DNA of 64,000 nt, taken from positions 62,001 through 126,000 of the forward strand of contig NZ_JACHJQ010000014.1 in NCBI RefSeq assembly GCF_014203735.1. Direction: 5' to 3'. The position numbers and the translations under genes were made by a program. This DNA comes from Actinophytocola algeriensis (GTDB lineage Bacteria; Actinomycetota; Actinomycetes; Mycobacteriales; Pseudonocardiaceae). Below, one piece after another: positions 26,770 to 38,450 of the stretch. The notes beneath the pieces were generated by a model that worked only from the letters and a program-made list of their open reading frames with translations, did no database searches and was not told where the DNA came from. Position 1 is the stretch's first letter. The number at the start of each line of letters is the position of its first letter.

Positions 26770-28461
26770 TCAGCCGCCCGGTTCGGGTTCGCAGGCCGGG
26801 GGCTGGCACAGCACGCGGGACAGCGCCGCGTAGAAGATGTCACCGATCTTGGTCGGGTCCGGGGTGGTGAAGGCCTGACCACCGGTCGCGCCGGCGATGG
26901 CCTGCAGCTCACCAACGTCGATGTCCGGCCCGATGCCGATGCCGACGATCCGGATGGGACGCGCGAGGTCCTGGAGTTTCGCCAGCTCGGCCAGCAACTG
27001 GTCGCGGCTGATGCTGTTCGCGTCCTCGTTGCGGCCGTCGGTCATCACGATGAGCGTGTTGATCCGGCCGGGTTCGAAGTTCTGCCGCGACGCCTGGTAC
27101 GCCGCCAGCGTGCTGTCGTACAGGCCGGTCGCGCCGTTCTGCAGGGCCTGCACCTGGCGCAGCTTCGCGAACGCGCCCGAGCTGACCTGCTCGGCGATCG
27201 GGGCCACCGGCAGCAGTTCCTTGTAGTCCTTGTCGCCGTCGAGGTTGGTCGAGAACAGCCAGACGCCGATCTTGGTGGTCGGCTTCATCAGGCCGATGCC
27301 CAGCTCCGCCGCCTGCAGCGTCACGGCCATCCGGTTGCGGCCCGTGCCGGGGACCGGTTCGGCCATCGAGCCAGACACGTCCAGCAGCACCTGCACGCGA
27401 CCGCTGAGGTTCACGCCGGACCACTCGTTCAGCAGCCGGTCCACTTCGTCCGGTGCGGGCAGCTCGGCGGGGGTCGCCTTCGCCGACGACGTGCGTTCCT
27501 CGGTGCCGCGCTTGCGCAGCATCTCGCCGTCCGGCGTGCGGAAACCCGCGTCCGACAACGCGTCCGCGGTCGTCTGTGTCATGAGCACGGTCAGGAACTT
27601 CTCGGCCGCGGTCCGTTTCTCCGCGGGCAGGTCCGGCAGGAGGACGTACGGGTAGTCCAGCGCGGGCACCGCGGGCTGCGCGTACACCGCCACCATCGGC
27701 ACCGCGTTCGGCTTCGCGTTCTGGCGCAGCACCGCCGCCTCCGACACGAAGAACCCGTCCAGCGGCGTCTCTTCCGACGCCGAGCCGGGCAGCCTGGCGA
27801 ACAGGTCGTTCACCGACGGCAGCGCGTTCGGCGACAGCCGCCGCAGCTGCGTGGTGATCGCCGCCGCCGGGTCGGGCTCGGCCTTGAGCAGCGCGTGCAC
27901 GCCGTACAGCACGGAGACGCCGACCGGCTCGAGGGCCGGGTCGGGCATGCCGAGTTGCAGTGCACCAACGCCCAGCGCGTCACCCCACGTCAGCGCCTTG
28001 CCGGGCCAGCCGACCTGCTTCGCCACGTCCTCGGTCAGTCCCAGCACGACCGGCGAGCTCGCGATCGACGTGCCGCTGACCGCCGAGGCGAACGCGCCGC
28101 GGGCCTCGGCGCGCTGCAGCCACACCGTCGAGTCCGGGATCCACACGTCCGGCTGCTCTGTCCCGTCCGACACCACCAGCGACTCGGCGGTCGCGGCGGA
28201 CTCCCGGTTGGACACCTGCACCGAATAACAGGTGTCCTCAGTGGACAGATCGCGGGCCGTGCGCGCGATCACCGGTGCGATGTCCGGTGACGCGGTCACG
28301 TTGAGCCGCGTAGTGGTTTCGCAACTCGTCGTGCTCAACCGGTCGGACAGGAAATCGAACGTGAACCACCCGAGTAAGCCGAGCACCAGCAGTGCGCACA
28401 GTGCGATCACGGGAGATCTGCCACGCCATCCACGAGACTTCGCGGAGGAGTGCCGCCCCAT
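26770..28461 (-). CDS. Membrane protein with substrate-binding-like and VWA domains
   Basis: 563 residues. A basic N-terminus (MGRHSSAK) and one membrane helix (about 20-43) anchor an external protein. Residues about 50-320 resemble a type 2 periplasmic binding domain (LNVTASPDIAPVIARTA, QPDVWIPDSTVW). Residues about 350-545 are a von Willebrand A domain with a full MIDAS set: DVSGSM near 360, a Thr, and VMTDGRNED. It ends in a Cys/Pro tail. Function is unknown: such proteins may sense or bind an extracytoplasmic ligand. Confidence 0.82.
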   Translation of the reverse strand: MGRHSSAKSRGWRGRSPVIALCALLVLGLLGWFTFDFLSDRLSTTSCETTTRLNVTASPDIAPVIARTARDLSTEDTCYSVQVSNRESAATAESLVVSDGTEQPDVWIPDSTVWLQRAEARGAFASAVSGTSIASSPVVLGLTEDVAKQVGWPGKALTWGDALGVGALQLGMPDPALEPVGVSVLYGVHALLKAEPDPAAAITTQLRRLSPNALPSVNDLFARLPGSASEETPLDGFFVSEAAVLRQNAKPNAVPMVAVYAQPAVPALDYPYVLLPDLPAEKRTAAEKFLTVLMTQTTADALSDAGFRTPDGEMLRKRGTEERTSSAKATPAELPAPDEVDRLLNEWSGVNLSGRVQVLLDVSGSMAEPVPGTGRNRMAVTLQAAELGIGLMKPTTKIGVWLFSTNLDGDKDYKELLPVAPIAEQVSSGAFAKLRQVQALQNGATGLYDSTLAAYQASRQNFEPGRINTLIVMTDGRNEDANSISRDQLLAELAKLQDLARPIRIVGIGIGPDIDVGELQAIAGATGGQAFTTPDPTKIGDIFYAALSRVLCQPPACEPEPGG

Positions 28462-28548
28462 GTCCGTCGACCTCCAAGCTGGCACGCTGGTCTGCCGGGT
28501 GGGAGCACTGTACCGAGAACCCCCCAGTCTTCAAGAGATCACGAGAAC

Positions 28549-30348
28549 TCAGGTGTAGAGCGCGTCGACCTCGTTCGAGAAGTCCTTCATGATGACGTTT
28601 CGCTTGAGCTTCAGCGACGGGGTCAGGTAGCCGTTCTCCGGATTGAACTCGGTGTCGAGAATCCGGAACTTTCGCACCGACTCCGCTTTCGACACGGCGA
28701 GATTTCCCTCGTCGACGGCTTTCTGGATCTCCGCGTTCAGGTCGCTGTCCTCGGCGAGGTCGCCGACCGTCGCCTTCTCGTCCTTACCGGCCGTGGTCTT
28801 CCAGTAGCCGAAGTAGTCCTGGTCGATGGTGATCAGCGCGGCGATGTACTTCTGGCCGTCGCCGACGACCAGTGCCTGACCGACGAGCGGGTGCGCGGCG
28901 ATCCGGTCCTCGATCACCGACGGCGCGACGTTCTTGCCGCCGCTGGTCACCAGGATCTCCTTCTTGCGTCCCGTGATCTTCAGGAAGCCGTCGTCGTCCA
29001 GTTCGCCGAGGTCACCGGTCGCGAACCAGCCGTCGTCGTCGATGGACTCGCTCGTCGCGGTCTCGTTCTGCCAGTACCTGGTGAACACGCCATCGCCGCG
29101 CAGCTGGATCTCGTGATCGTCGGTGATCCGCACGGCCGTGCCCGGCAGCGGCCGCCCGACCGTCCCCGGCTTCGCGCCGAACGGCGAGTTCACGAACGAC
29201 GCCGCGGTCGACTCGGTGAGGCCGTAGCCCTCGTACACGGTGATGCCGACGCCGCGGAAGAAGTGCGTGAGCCGCAGCCCGAGCGCGGCGCCGCCGGAGA
29301 TCGCGTACTTGACCTGCCCGCCGAGCGCGGCCCGCAGCTTCGAGTACACGAGCTTGTCGAACACCGCGTGCTTGACCTTCAGACCCAGCCCGGCCTTGCC
29401 GTCCGCCTCGCTCCACGCGATCGCGGTGGCCGCGGCGGCGTCGAAGATCTTGCCCTTGCCGCCCGCGTGCGCCTTCTGCCGCGCGCCGTTGTACACCTTC
29501 TCCAGCACGTACGGCACGGACAGGATGAACGTCGGCTTGAACGCGGCCAGGTTGTCGGTCAGCGTCTTCACGTCCGCCCAGTGGCCGAGCGTCGCGCGTG
29601 CGATCACGGCGCCCACCTCGACCATCCGCCCGAACACGTGCGCGAGCGGCAGGAACAGCAGCGTCGACGGGCTGTCCACGGTGCCGTCGCCCTTGAACAG
29701 CGCGGCGAGGTACTCGACGGCGTTGTTGCAGGACGCGAACAGGTTGCGGTGCGTGAGCGTCACGCCCTTGGGCCTGCCGGTGGTGCCGGAGGTGTAGATC
29801 AGGGTGGCGAGGTCGTCGACCTCGACCGCCGTGCGGCGCTCCTCGACGGCCGAGTCGTCGAGCGCCCTGCCCGCCCCGACGAGCGACTCGACGGCCTCGT
29901 CGTCGATGCGCCACACGTGCTCGAGCGCGCCCAGCTTGTCGCGGACCTGGTCGACGCGCTGCGCCAGCTCGGCGTTCTCGGCGACGACGCCGACCGCGCC
30001 GGAGTCGGACATGATCCACTCGATCTGCTCGGCGGAGGAGGTGACGTAGATCGGCACCGAGGCCGCGCCCGCGGCCCAGATGGCGAAGTCGAACAGCGTC
30101 CACTCGTAGCAGTTCGCCGACAGGATCGCGATCCGGTCGCCGGGCCGCACACCCTCCGCGATCAGGCCTTTCGCGACCTCGACGACCTCGGTGCGGAACT
30201 GCGCGGCCGTCACCTCCCGCCACGCGCCGCCGACCTTGCGCCGGAACACGACGCTGTCGGGGGCCTCGTCGGCGTTGGTGAACACGACGTCCGCCAGGCC
30301 ACCGCTGTCGGGCACGGCCGCGAGCTGGGGGACAGCGAGTTCGCGCAT
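28549..30348 (-). CDS. Long-chain acyl-CoA ligase, FadD15-like
   Basis: 599-residue AMP-forming ligase of the long-chain (FACS) type. Motifs: TLIYTSGTTGRPKGVTLTH, YEGYGLTESTAASFVN, WFATGDLGELDDDGFLKITGRKKEI and the C-terminal LTPSLKLKRNVIMK, which is the FACS-type ending with the catalytic Lys. It resembles mycobacterial FadD15. It starts 138 bp after the serine protease region on the same strand, separated by a terminator. Confidence 0.92.
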   Translation of the reverse strand: MRELAVPQLAAVPDSGGLADVVFTNADEAPDSVVFRRKVGGAWREVTAAQFRTEVVEVAKGLIAEGVRPGDRIAILSANCYEWTLFDFAIWAAGAASVPIYVTSSAEQIEWIMSDSGAVGVVAENAELAQRVDQVRDKLGALEHVWRIDDEAVESLVGAGRALDDSAVEERRTAVEVDDLATLIYTSGTTGRPKGVTLTHRNLFASCNNAVEYLAALFKGDGTVDSPSTLLFLPLAHVFGRMVEVGAVIARATLGHWADVKTLTDNLAAFKPTFILSVPYVLEKVYNGARQKAHAGGKGKIFDAAAATAIAWSEADGKAGLGLKVKHAVFDKLVYSKLRAALGGQVKYAISGGAALGLRLTHFFRGVGITVYEGYGLTESTAASFVNSPFGAKPGTVGRPLPGTAVRITDDHEIQLRGDGVFTRYWQNETATSESIDDDGWFATGDLGELDDDGFLKITGRKKEILVTSGGKNVAPSVIEDRIAAHPLVGQALVVGDGQKYIAALITIDQDYFGYWKTTAGKDEKATVGDLAEDSDLNAEIQKAVDEGNLAVSKAESVRKFRILDTEFNPENGYLTPSLKLKRNVIMKDFSNEVDALYT

Positions 30349-30431
30349 GGTCTGCTCCTCGGTACGAGTGCGCCGCCGTCACCAGCGACGCTACCTCACA
30401 GTAACTTGGAGTATCTTGCACGCGCACGCGG

Positions 30432-30470
30432 CTGAGGGCCACCCCCGGTGATCACGGGGGCGGCCCTCAG
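30432..30470. terminator. Hairpin after the secreted serine protease gene
   Basis: Outer arms CTGAGGGCC (30432-30440) and GGCCCTCAG (30462-30470), with an inner CCCCCG/CGGGGG pair. It lies 17 bp beyond the protease stop on the minus strand. Confidence 0.8.
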
Positions 30471-30486
30471 CGCTTGACCGAACGGG

Positions 30487-33310
<2,824 letters not shown>

Positions 33311-33570
33311 GCGTTCCTCCCGCAGGGGACGCCGGCACGGTGGCCGGCGCTGGAGGTTGATGTTCAGTTGTCGGCCGCACACCGCCCGAACCCCGCCGTC
33401 GAGGTGCCCTCACGGTCGGCATACGCCCGTTGACTGATAGTTCCCTCGCGAGACCCGCCTTCACAAGAGGGCGGCCTTCCCAGTTCACAGACAGGGACGG
33501 CCACGGCCCCCGATCACCAGCGTAGGCGCGAGCACCGACAGTCCGGCGGAGCTGTCCACAGCTGACGTGG

Positions 33571-33647
33571 TTGTCCACAGGTTCCCGCCGCACGCGGCGG
33601 AATCGTCGGTGGCGTCGGGTAACGTGGTTCGAGGGGGCCGGAGGCCA
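33571..33647. repeat. 77-bp direct repeat, copy A
   Basis: Matches copy B (33832-33908) at about 68 of 77 positions by eye. It begins with the 9-mer TTGTCCACA and ends with an identical 26-nt block finishing in GGGGGCCGGAGGCCA. Not recognised as a known element. Confidence 0.8.
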
Positions 33648-33831
33648 GGCGCGGCTTTGCGCGGCGCGCCAACTGTTCCGCGCCCATCATCGCCTGCTGT
33701 TCGCGGCTTCGCGTTGTGTGGCAACGATTTCGCGACCGCTGTTCGCCAGGTGGTTCGTCGCCGCCCGGCAACCGTCCACGAAATGCCCGCGGCGGCATTG
33801 TTCGCACACCACGGAACTGCCCGCCAGGCAG

Positions 33832-33908
33832 TTGTCCACAACCTCGCGCCGCGAGCGGCGGAATTGTCGGTGGCGTCCGGTAGCGTGGTTCGAGGGGGCC
33901 GGAGGCCA
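33832..33908. repeat. 77-bp direct repeat, copy B
   Basis: Second copy, exactly 261 bp after copy A, ending 7 bp before the gabD2 stop. Differences are scattered, with the 3' third nearly invariant. Confidence 0.8.
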
Positions 33909-33914
33909 CACCTG

Positions 33915-35468
33915 CTACCGCAGCCGCGTCTTCTTCATCAACCGCAACGACGCCGCCATGAACCGCGAATAAGCCCCGTGCGGCAGCCACCGAGGCGGGT
34001 TCAACAGGTCAACCCGTTGCGCCGCAACGGACTGCACCTCCGTGTACCGCAGCAAACCCTCCGCGCCGTGCCGACGCCCGAGCCCCGAAGCACCCATCCC
34101 GCCCATCGGCGCGTCCGTCGAGCCGAACGCCGACGCGTACCCGTCGTTGACGTTCACCGTCCCCGTGCGCAGCCGTGCCGCCACTCGCCCTGCCCGGACC
34201 AGATCCCGCCCGTACACACTCGCGTTCAAACCGTAATCCGTGTCGTTCGCCAGTGACACGGCCTCGTCCTCCGTCGCGTACGGGTACAGCGACACCACCG
34301 GCCCGAACGTCTCCGACGCGTGGCACAGCATGTCCGGCGTGACATCCGTCAGCACCGTCGGCTCGTAGAAGTACGGTCCCAGGTCCGGCCGCGGCCGCCC
34401 GCCCGCGAGCACCGTCGCACCCTTCGCCCGCGCGTCGTCCACGTGCTCCGACACCGTCTTCAGCGCGCGCCGCGACGTCAGCGACCCGAGGTCCGCGCCA
34501 TACGAGTAGCCGGCCGACTGCCGCAGCCGCCCCACCTCCGCCACGAACGCGTCCGCGAACCGGTCGAAGATCGCGTCCGGCACGTAGATCCGTTCCAGCG
34601 AAAGGCACAGCTGCCCCGCGTTCGCGAAACACCCGCGCACCGCCGACCGCGCCGACGCCTCGATGTCCGCGTCGTCCAGCACGATCATCGGGTTCTTGCC
34701 GCCCAGCTCCAGCGAGCACCCGATCAGCCGCTCACCCGCGCGCGCCGCGATCAGCGCACCCGTGCGCGTCGAACCCGTGAACCCTATGTAGTCGCAGGTG
34801 TCCACGACCGCGCCACCGATCGTGGGACCGTCACCCAGCACCACCTGCAGCAGACCTTCCGGCAGACCCGCCCGGTACAACAGGTCGGCACCGAACAGCG
34901 GGCTCAGCGCGGTCTGGCTGTCCGGCTTCAGCACCACCCCGTTGCCCGCGATCAGCGCCGGGATGAGGTCACCGAGCGCGAGCGCGAACGGGTAGTTCCA
35001 CGGCGAGATGATCCCGACGACACCCTTCGGCTGCCGCAGCTCGGTGAGCTTGATCGCGGCAGGCATGAGGCCGGCCCGCTTCACGGGGCGCAACAGCTTC
35101 CGCGCGGTGCGCAGGTAGTAGCTCGTCACCAGCGCCGGCTCGCACAGCTCCTCGAACGCGTCCCGCCTGGCCTTGCCGGTCTCGGCCTGCAGCAGGTCGG
35201 CGACGATTTCGCGGTCCCGGATCAGCAGTGCGTGGAAGCGGTGGAACACGCGGAGCCGGTCCTCGACGGACCGCGCCGCCCACTCCTGCCGCGCGCGGGC
35301 CGCCCGCTCGTAGGCGGTGTGCACGTCGGTGACCGCCGACTGCGGCAGCACGGCCAGCTCGCCGCCCGTGAAGACCTCCGTCGACGTGTAGGTGTCCGAA
35401 GTGGACGCACACACGCGGGCGCGCAGGGTGTCGAGGAGCGTGTCGGTCAGCGCGGGCGGCCTGCTCAT
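33915..35468 (-). CDS. gabD2: Succinate-semialdehyde dehydrogenase, GabD2-like
   Basis: NADP-linked aldehyde dehydrogenase that oxidises succinate semialdehyde to succinate. 517 residues, the length of M. tuberculosis GabD2. Motifs: GVVGIISPWNYPFALA, FTGSTRTGALIA, catalytic Glu in SLELGGKNPMIVL and catalytic Cys in NAGQLCLS. Its start overlaps the upstream SDR gene stop by 4 bp (ATGA), so these two are coupled. Other aldehydes are possible substrates. Confidence 0.9.
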   Translation of the reverse strand: MSRPPALTDTLLDTLRARVCASTSDTYTSTEVFTGGELAVLPQSAVTDVHTAYERAARARQEWAARSVEDRLRVFHRFHALLIRDREIVADLLQAETGKARRDAFEELCEPALVTSYYLRTARKLLRPVKRAGLMPAAIKLTELRQPKGVVGIISPWNYPFALALGDLIPALIAGNGVVLKPDSQTALSPLFGADLLYRAGLPEGLLQVVLGDGPTIGGAVVDTCDYIGFTGSTRTGALIAARAGERLIGCSLELGGKNPMIVLDDADIEASARSAVRGCFANAGQLCLSLERIYVPDAIFDRFADAFVAEVGRLRQSAGYSYGADLGSLTSRRALKTVSEHVDDARAKGATVLAGGRPRPDLGPYFYEPTVLTDVTPDMLCHASETFGPVVSLYPYATEDEAVSLANDTDYGLNASVYGRDLVRAGRVAARLRTGTVNVNDGYASAFGSTDAPMGGMGASGLGRRHGAEGLLRYTEVQSVAAQRVDLLNPPRWLPHGAYSRFMAASLRLMKKTRLR

Positions 35469-36331
35469 TCGCCGATCTCCCGGTCGGTCGTCGGTGCGCT
35501 CGCGGCGGCGCGGGCCTCGTACGCGCGCCGCGCTTCCGGTGACGCTCCGAGCAGGATCTGGTCACCCTTGAGTGTGCGCGACACCCATTCGGCTGCCGCG
35601 CGGGGGAGCAGGCGCGTGAACCGGAACGTGGCGTCGATCGACCGCGGCACGAACACCTCGAACCTGGGGTACCGCAGCGTCTTCACGATCGCCTCGGCGA
35701 CGTCCGAGGTCTCGACCGTCTTGATGAACCGCGCGTCGGTGAGGCCCGAGGCGAGCTCGGTGCGCACGATGGCGGGCATCACGACGGAGATCTCGACACC
35801 CGAACCGCGCAGCTCGGCGCGGACGGCCTCGGAGTAGCCGACGACGCCGTGCTTGGTCGCGCAGTAGGTGGCGCCACCGGGGAAGCCCGCCTTGCCCGCC
35901 GCGGAAGCGATGTTGACGACGTGCCCGGTCCGCCGGGGCCGCATGCGCAGCGCCGCCTCGCGGGTGCCGTGGATGACGGCGTGCAGGTTGATCGCGAGCT
36001 GGTGCGCGGTGGTCCGGTCGTCCTCGTCCTCGAACGGGCCGAGCGGCATGATCCCCGCGTTGTTGATGAGCACGTCGATGGGCCCGAGCTGCTTCTCGAC
36101 GTCGTCGAGGAACCGCGTGAACCCGCCGCGGTCGGTCACGTCGAGTGGCAGGGCGACGGCGTCGCCGCCGATCTCGTCGGCCGTCCCCTTGGCGACGTCG
36201 AGGTCGAGATCGCCGATGGCCACCGAAGCCCCGGCTTTGACCAGCGCGGATGCGGTGGCCGCGCCGATCCCGCGCCCGCCGCCGGTGATGACGACAACCT
36301 TGCCGGCCAGTGAACGAGGACGCCGCGCCAT
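35465..36331 (-). CDS. Short-chain dehydrogenase/reductase
   Basis: 288 residues of the classical SDR family. NAD(P) site VITGGGRGIGAAT, NNAG motif INNAGIMPLG, and catalytic YCATKHG (YxxxK) are intact with the Ser in VNIASAAG. An Asp after strand 2 (GDLDLDV) suggests NAD preference. It is coupled to gabD2, so it may act on an alcohol or hydroxy-acid in the same pathway. Substrate unknown. Confidence 0.9.
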   Translation of the reverse strand: MARRPRSLAGKVVVITGGGRGIGAATASALVKAGASVAIGDLDLDVAKGTADEIGGDAVALPLDVTDRGGFTRFLDDVEKQLGPIDVLINNAGIMPLGPFEDEDDRTTAHQLAINLHAVIHGTREAALRMRPRRTGHVVNIASAAGKAGFPGGATYCATKHGVVGYSEAVRAELRGSGVEISVVMPAIVRTELASGLTDARFIKTVETSDVAEAIVKTLRYPRFEVFVPRSIDATFRFTRLLPRAAAEWVSRTLKGDQILLGASPEARRAYEARAAASAPTTDREIGE

Positions 36332-36412
36332 CTGAAACTCCCGACATACAATCCAGCAGGAATGTTTCCCCGAGCATCCCAGTCCCCCTGGGGCTGCGCA
36401 AGGGCGTGCCGG

Positions 36413-36442
36413 GAGCCGCGATCCGGCTCCGGATCGCGGCTC
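36413..36442. terminator. Hairpin upstream of the SDR gene
   Basis: Perfect 13-bp arms GAGCCGCGATCCG (36413-36425) and complement (36430-36442) with a GCTC loop. It should end the minus-strand transcript of the small membrane protein before the SDR-gabD2 promoter. Confidence 0.85.
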
Positions 36443-36486
36443 AGGGGTTGTCGTCGGCGGTGCGTGTGCCGGTCACGCGCGCGGGG

Positions 36487-36645
36487 TCAGGCACGGGCGA
36501 GCAGGTCGGTGGCGACGCGCTCGGTGTCCATGTTCTTGACGTCGGTGCTGCCGTGCAGGTGCGGGTGCTCCGGGTTGTGCTTGTTGTTGCGGTTCAGGCC
36601 GTAGGTGACGAGGGCGGCGATGAGGGCGATGACCAGAAGTTCCAT
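36487..36645 (-). CDS. Small membrane protein, 52 residues
   Basis: One N-terminal helix (MELLVIALIAALVTYGL) then a His/Asn-rich hydrophilic tail (NRNNKHNPEHPHLHG). No family recognised. The ribosome binding site is weak. A hairpin follows at the right place, which supports transcription. Could be a real small transmembrane protein. Confidence 0.5.
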   Translation of the reverse strand: MELLVIALIAALVTYGLNRNNKHNPEHPHLHGSTDVKNMDTERVATDLLARA

Positions 36646-36737
36646 GGCACTAAGTTTGCGCTCGTCGTGTTGCTGCCAACAGTGGCAGTCCGGACGTTGT
36701 ACGACAAAATCCTGCCAGCAGTGCCTGCGGGGCGCGA

Positions 36738-37226
36738 TCAGGACGCGATCGGCACCCACTCCTCCTCCGCCTCCTCCTGGTACAGCAACCGCAGGTCGGC
36801 CGTGCACGCCGGCCACCGCTCGCCCTCGACCTCGACGGCCACGGCCAGCACCGCCTCGGTGAACCCGCGGGCCCGCACGTCGGCCGACCGCAGCTCGGCC
36901 GACACCCGCACCCGTGCGCCGACCGTCACCGGCGCGGCGAACCGCACCCGGTCGAAACCCTTGTGCACCACCACGACCGGCCCGTCGACGGTGAACACGT
37001 CGGCCAGGAGGGGCAGGATCAGGGAAAGCGTGTACATCCCGTGCGCGACGGGCCCGCCGAACGGCCCGGACCGGGCGCGCTCGGGGTCGATGTGAATCCA
37101 CTGGAGGTCACCGGTGAGCGCGGCGAACACGTCGACGTCGTGCTGGAGCACGGTTTGGTACGGCGACGTGCCCAGCTCCGTCCCCGCCGCGTCGACCAGT
37201 TCACCCGGTGTGGAGAACGTCCTCAT
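36738..37226 (-). CDS. MaoC-like (R)-specific enoyl-CoA hydratase
   Basis: 162 residues with a single hotdog domain. The catalytic Asp/His dyad is visible in DLQWIHIDPERA and the hydratase-2 motif GGPVAHGMYTLSL. It would hydrate trans-2-enoyl-CoA/ACP. The start codon overlaps the TGA of a desaturase remnant (ATGA), so it once followed a fatty acid desaturase gene in an operon. Confidence 0.88.
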   Translation of the reverse strand: MRTFSTPGELVDAAGTELGTSPYQTVLQHDVDVFAALTGDLQWIHIDPERARSGPFGGPVAHGMYTLSLILPLLADVFTVDGPVVVVHKGFDRVRFAAPVTVGARVRVSAELRSADVRARGFTEAVLAVAVEVEGERWPACTADLRLLYQEEAEEEWVPIAS

Positions 37227-37435
37227 GACCGTGCCGCCTCACTCACCTCGCCGAGGTGCCGCGCCACCTCCCGGTGGGAGGCCACGACGCCGACCTCGCG
37301 GTGCGGAATCCCGTGCGCATCGCAGTACCCACGAACGATAGGCCGCGCGAGGGGTAGGTTCGCTCGAGCCATGCTAGGGAAAACGTGGTGAAGAGCCGAG
37401 GCGGTGACTTGACGGAGTACCTTGCGGGCGTGGGG
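37223..37435 (-). pseudogene. C-terminal remnant of a fatty acid (acyl-CoA) desaturase
   Basis: About 70 open codons on the minus strand read ...LHHVFPSMARANLPLARPIV and then RGYCDAHGIPHREV. This matches the C-terminus of membrane fatty acid desaturases, whose third His box is QxEHHLFPSMPRPNL followed by a segment ending near HGIPY. The His box has lost its Gln/Glu, and a short RQVTASA stretch precedes it where about 20 residues would be expected, so there is an internal deletion. A TGA (37436-37438) and no further homology cut off the rest. The stop still overlaps the MaoC start. Confidence 0.65.
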
Positions 37436-37532
37436 TCACCCGCATTACCGGAATCGCCGCTCCGGGCCTGGTGAGGCGATTGCGGTCAGCCGGCACGTGC
37501 CGTTTCGCGGGGTAGAAACAGCGCGGACGTCC

Positions 37533-37540
37533 GGTATGTT
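37533..37540. promoter_or_regulatory. ARE-like half-site upstream of the first gamma-butyrolactone receptor
   Basis: GGTATGTT, preceded by CC, is the same half-site as in the full ARE at 38312-38333. It lies about 50 bp before the GTG of the first receptor. The opposing half (around AACAGCGC) is degenerate. Confidence 0.4.
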
Positions 37541-37588
37541 CGTCGGCATGGACACGGTCGTCGCCTCCTTCGTCGTCCGGGGCCTGCC

Positions 37589-38254
37589 GTGACAAAGCAG
37601 TCGAGGTCCGAGAACACGCGGCTGCACCTGGTGCGGTCCGCAGCGGAGTTGTTTGACCGCAACGGGTTTTCGGGGGCGACGTTGGAGGACGTGTCGCGGT
37701 CCGCCGGGGTGACCAAGGGCGCGTTCTACTTTCATTTCTCGTCGAAGGACGAACTGGCCGGGGCCATTCAGGCTGAGGCGTGCGGGTTGTTGCGCGCCGC
37801 GGTGTATCGGGTGGTGGGGTCGCCGGTGCCTGCCTTGCAGGGGGTGGTGAACGTGACGCACGAGTTGGCTTGGTGGTTGACGTCCGAGCCGTTGGTGCGT
37901 GCTTCGTTCCGCACCGCTCGTGAATGCGGCCACCGGGGAAAGCCGTTCCTGGATTTCTACGGCGAATGGCTGGCGGCGATCGAGACGTTGCTACTGGCGG
38001 CCGAGCGTGCGGGCGACCTTCGCGCGGACATCGACGTCGAAGAGGTGACCACACTCGTCCTCGCCGTGTCGTCCGGGCTGGAAATGGTGTGGTGGACGGG
38101 AATCCGGGACGGCGACCTCGGCGATGCCGTGACCGGCACGTGGCGCACGCTGCTGCCGGGGATCGCGTCGGAGTCAGCGCTGGCCGCCGTGCGAGCCGAA
38201 GGCGCCGAACGAAAATCAGGCGACGTGTGCAGCTCTTGTGCGCCAGGGGGTTGA
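37589..38254 (+). CDS. Gamma-butyrolactone receptor-like TetR regulator (first copy)
   Basis: 221 residues, ArpA/ScbR family. The N-terminal HTH (ATLEDVSRSAGVTKGAFYFHFSSKDELA) has the family's hallmark GVTKGAxYFHFxSK. Such receptors repress antibiotic and developmental genes until a gamma-butyrolactone binds. GTG 37589 overlaps the stop of a 14-codon leader ORF starting at 37548. The C-terminus carries an unusual Cys pair (VCSSCAPGG). It lies 196 bp before a second receptor. Confidence 0.88.
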   Translation: MTKQSRSENTRLHLVRSAAELFDRNGFSGATLEDVSRSAGVTKGAFYFHFSSKDELAGAIQAEACGLLRAAVYRVVGSPVPALQGVVNVTHELAWWLTSEPLVRASFRTARECGHRGKPFLDFYGEWLAAIETLLLAAERAGDLRADIDVEEVTTLVLAVSSGLEMVWWTGIRDGDLGDAVTGTWRTLLPGIASESALAAVRAEGAERKSGDVCSSCAPGG

Positions 38255-38311
38255 ACCGAGCGCGCGCCTGGGCATGGTGCCATCCTTCGAACAACCTGGT
38301 CGCGAGGAACG

Positions 38312-38333
38312 AAACCTACCACCCGGTATGTTT
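38312..38333. promoter_or_regulatory. Autoregulatory element (ARE)-like operator
   Basis: The 22-bp site has the symmetric pattern AAAC-N-TACC-N4-GGTA-N-GTTT, matching the known gamma-butyrolactone receptor boxes. It sits between the two receptor genes, just upstream of a possible promoter (TTCGTT 38339, TAGGCT 38361, 16 bp apart) for the second one. Confidence 0.75.
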
Positions 38334-38450
38334 TCGACTTCGTTCGCGGGAGATCTGAGCTAGGCTGAGGGCCGTTGGACGGTTGGCGCGCGCGTCTCCG
38401 AGGCCCTGCGGGTCCCGCTTCGGTGACGCCATTCGCGGCTGGAGGCTGGA

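Larger units (their letters stand above)
33311..33914. other. Gene-free interval with repeats
   Basis: About 600 bp between the start of the M14 gene and the 3' end of gabD2. I see no credible gene in either direction. It holds the M14 ribosome binding site at its left edge, two copies of a 77-bp direct repeat, and three copies of a TTGTCCACA-like 9-mer (33552 with one change, 33571, 33832). Confidence 0.7.

Noticed and set aside
33552-33908. Replication origin at the TTGTCCACA repeats
   Set aside because: No dnaA, dnaN or recF is near and there are only three boxes. The same 9-mer also occurs inside coding DNA near 46583.
33514-33990. 158-codon minus-strand frame covering both 77-bp repeats
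   Set aside because: It starts inside gabD2, has no RBS or domain, and is Arg/Pro-rich. The shared frame is explained by the 261-bp spacing.
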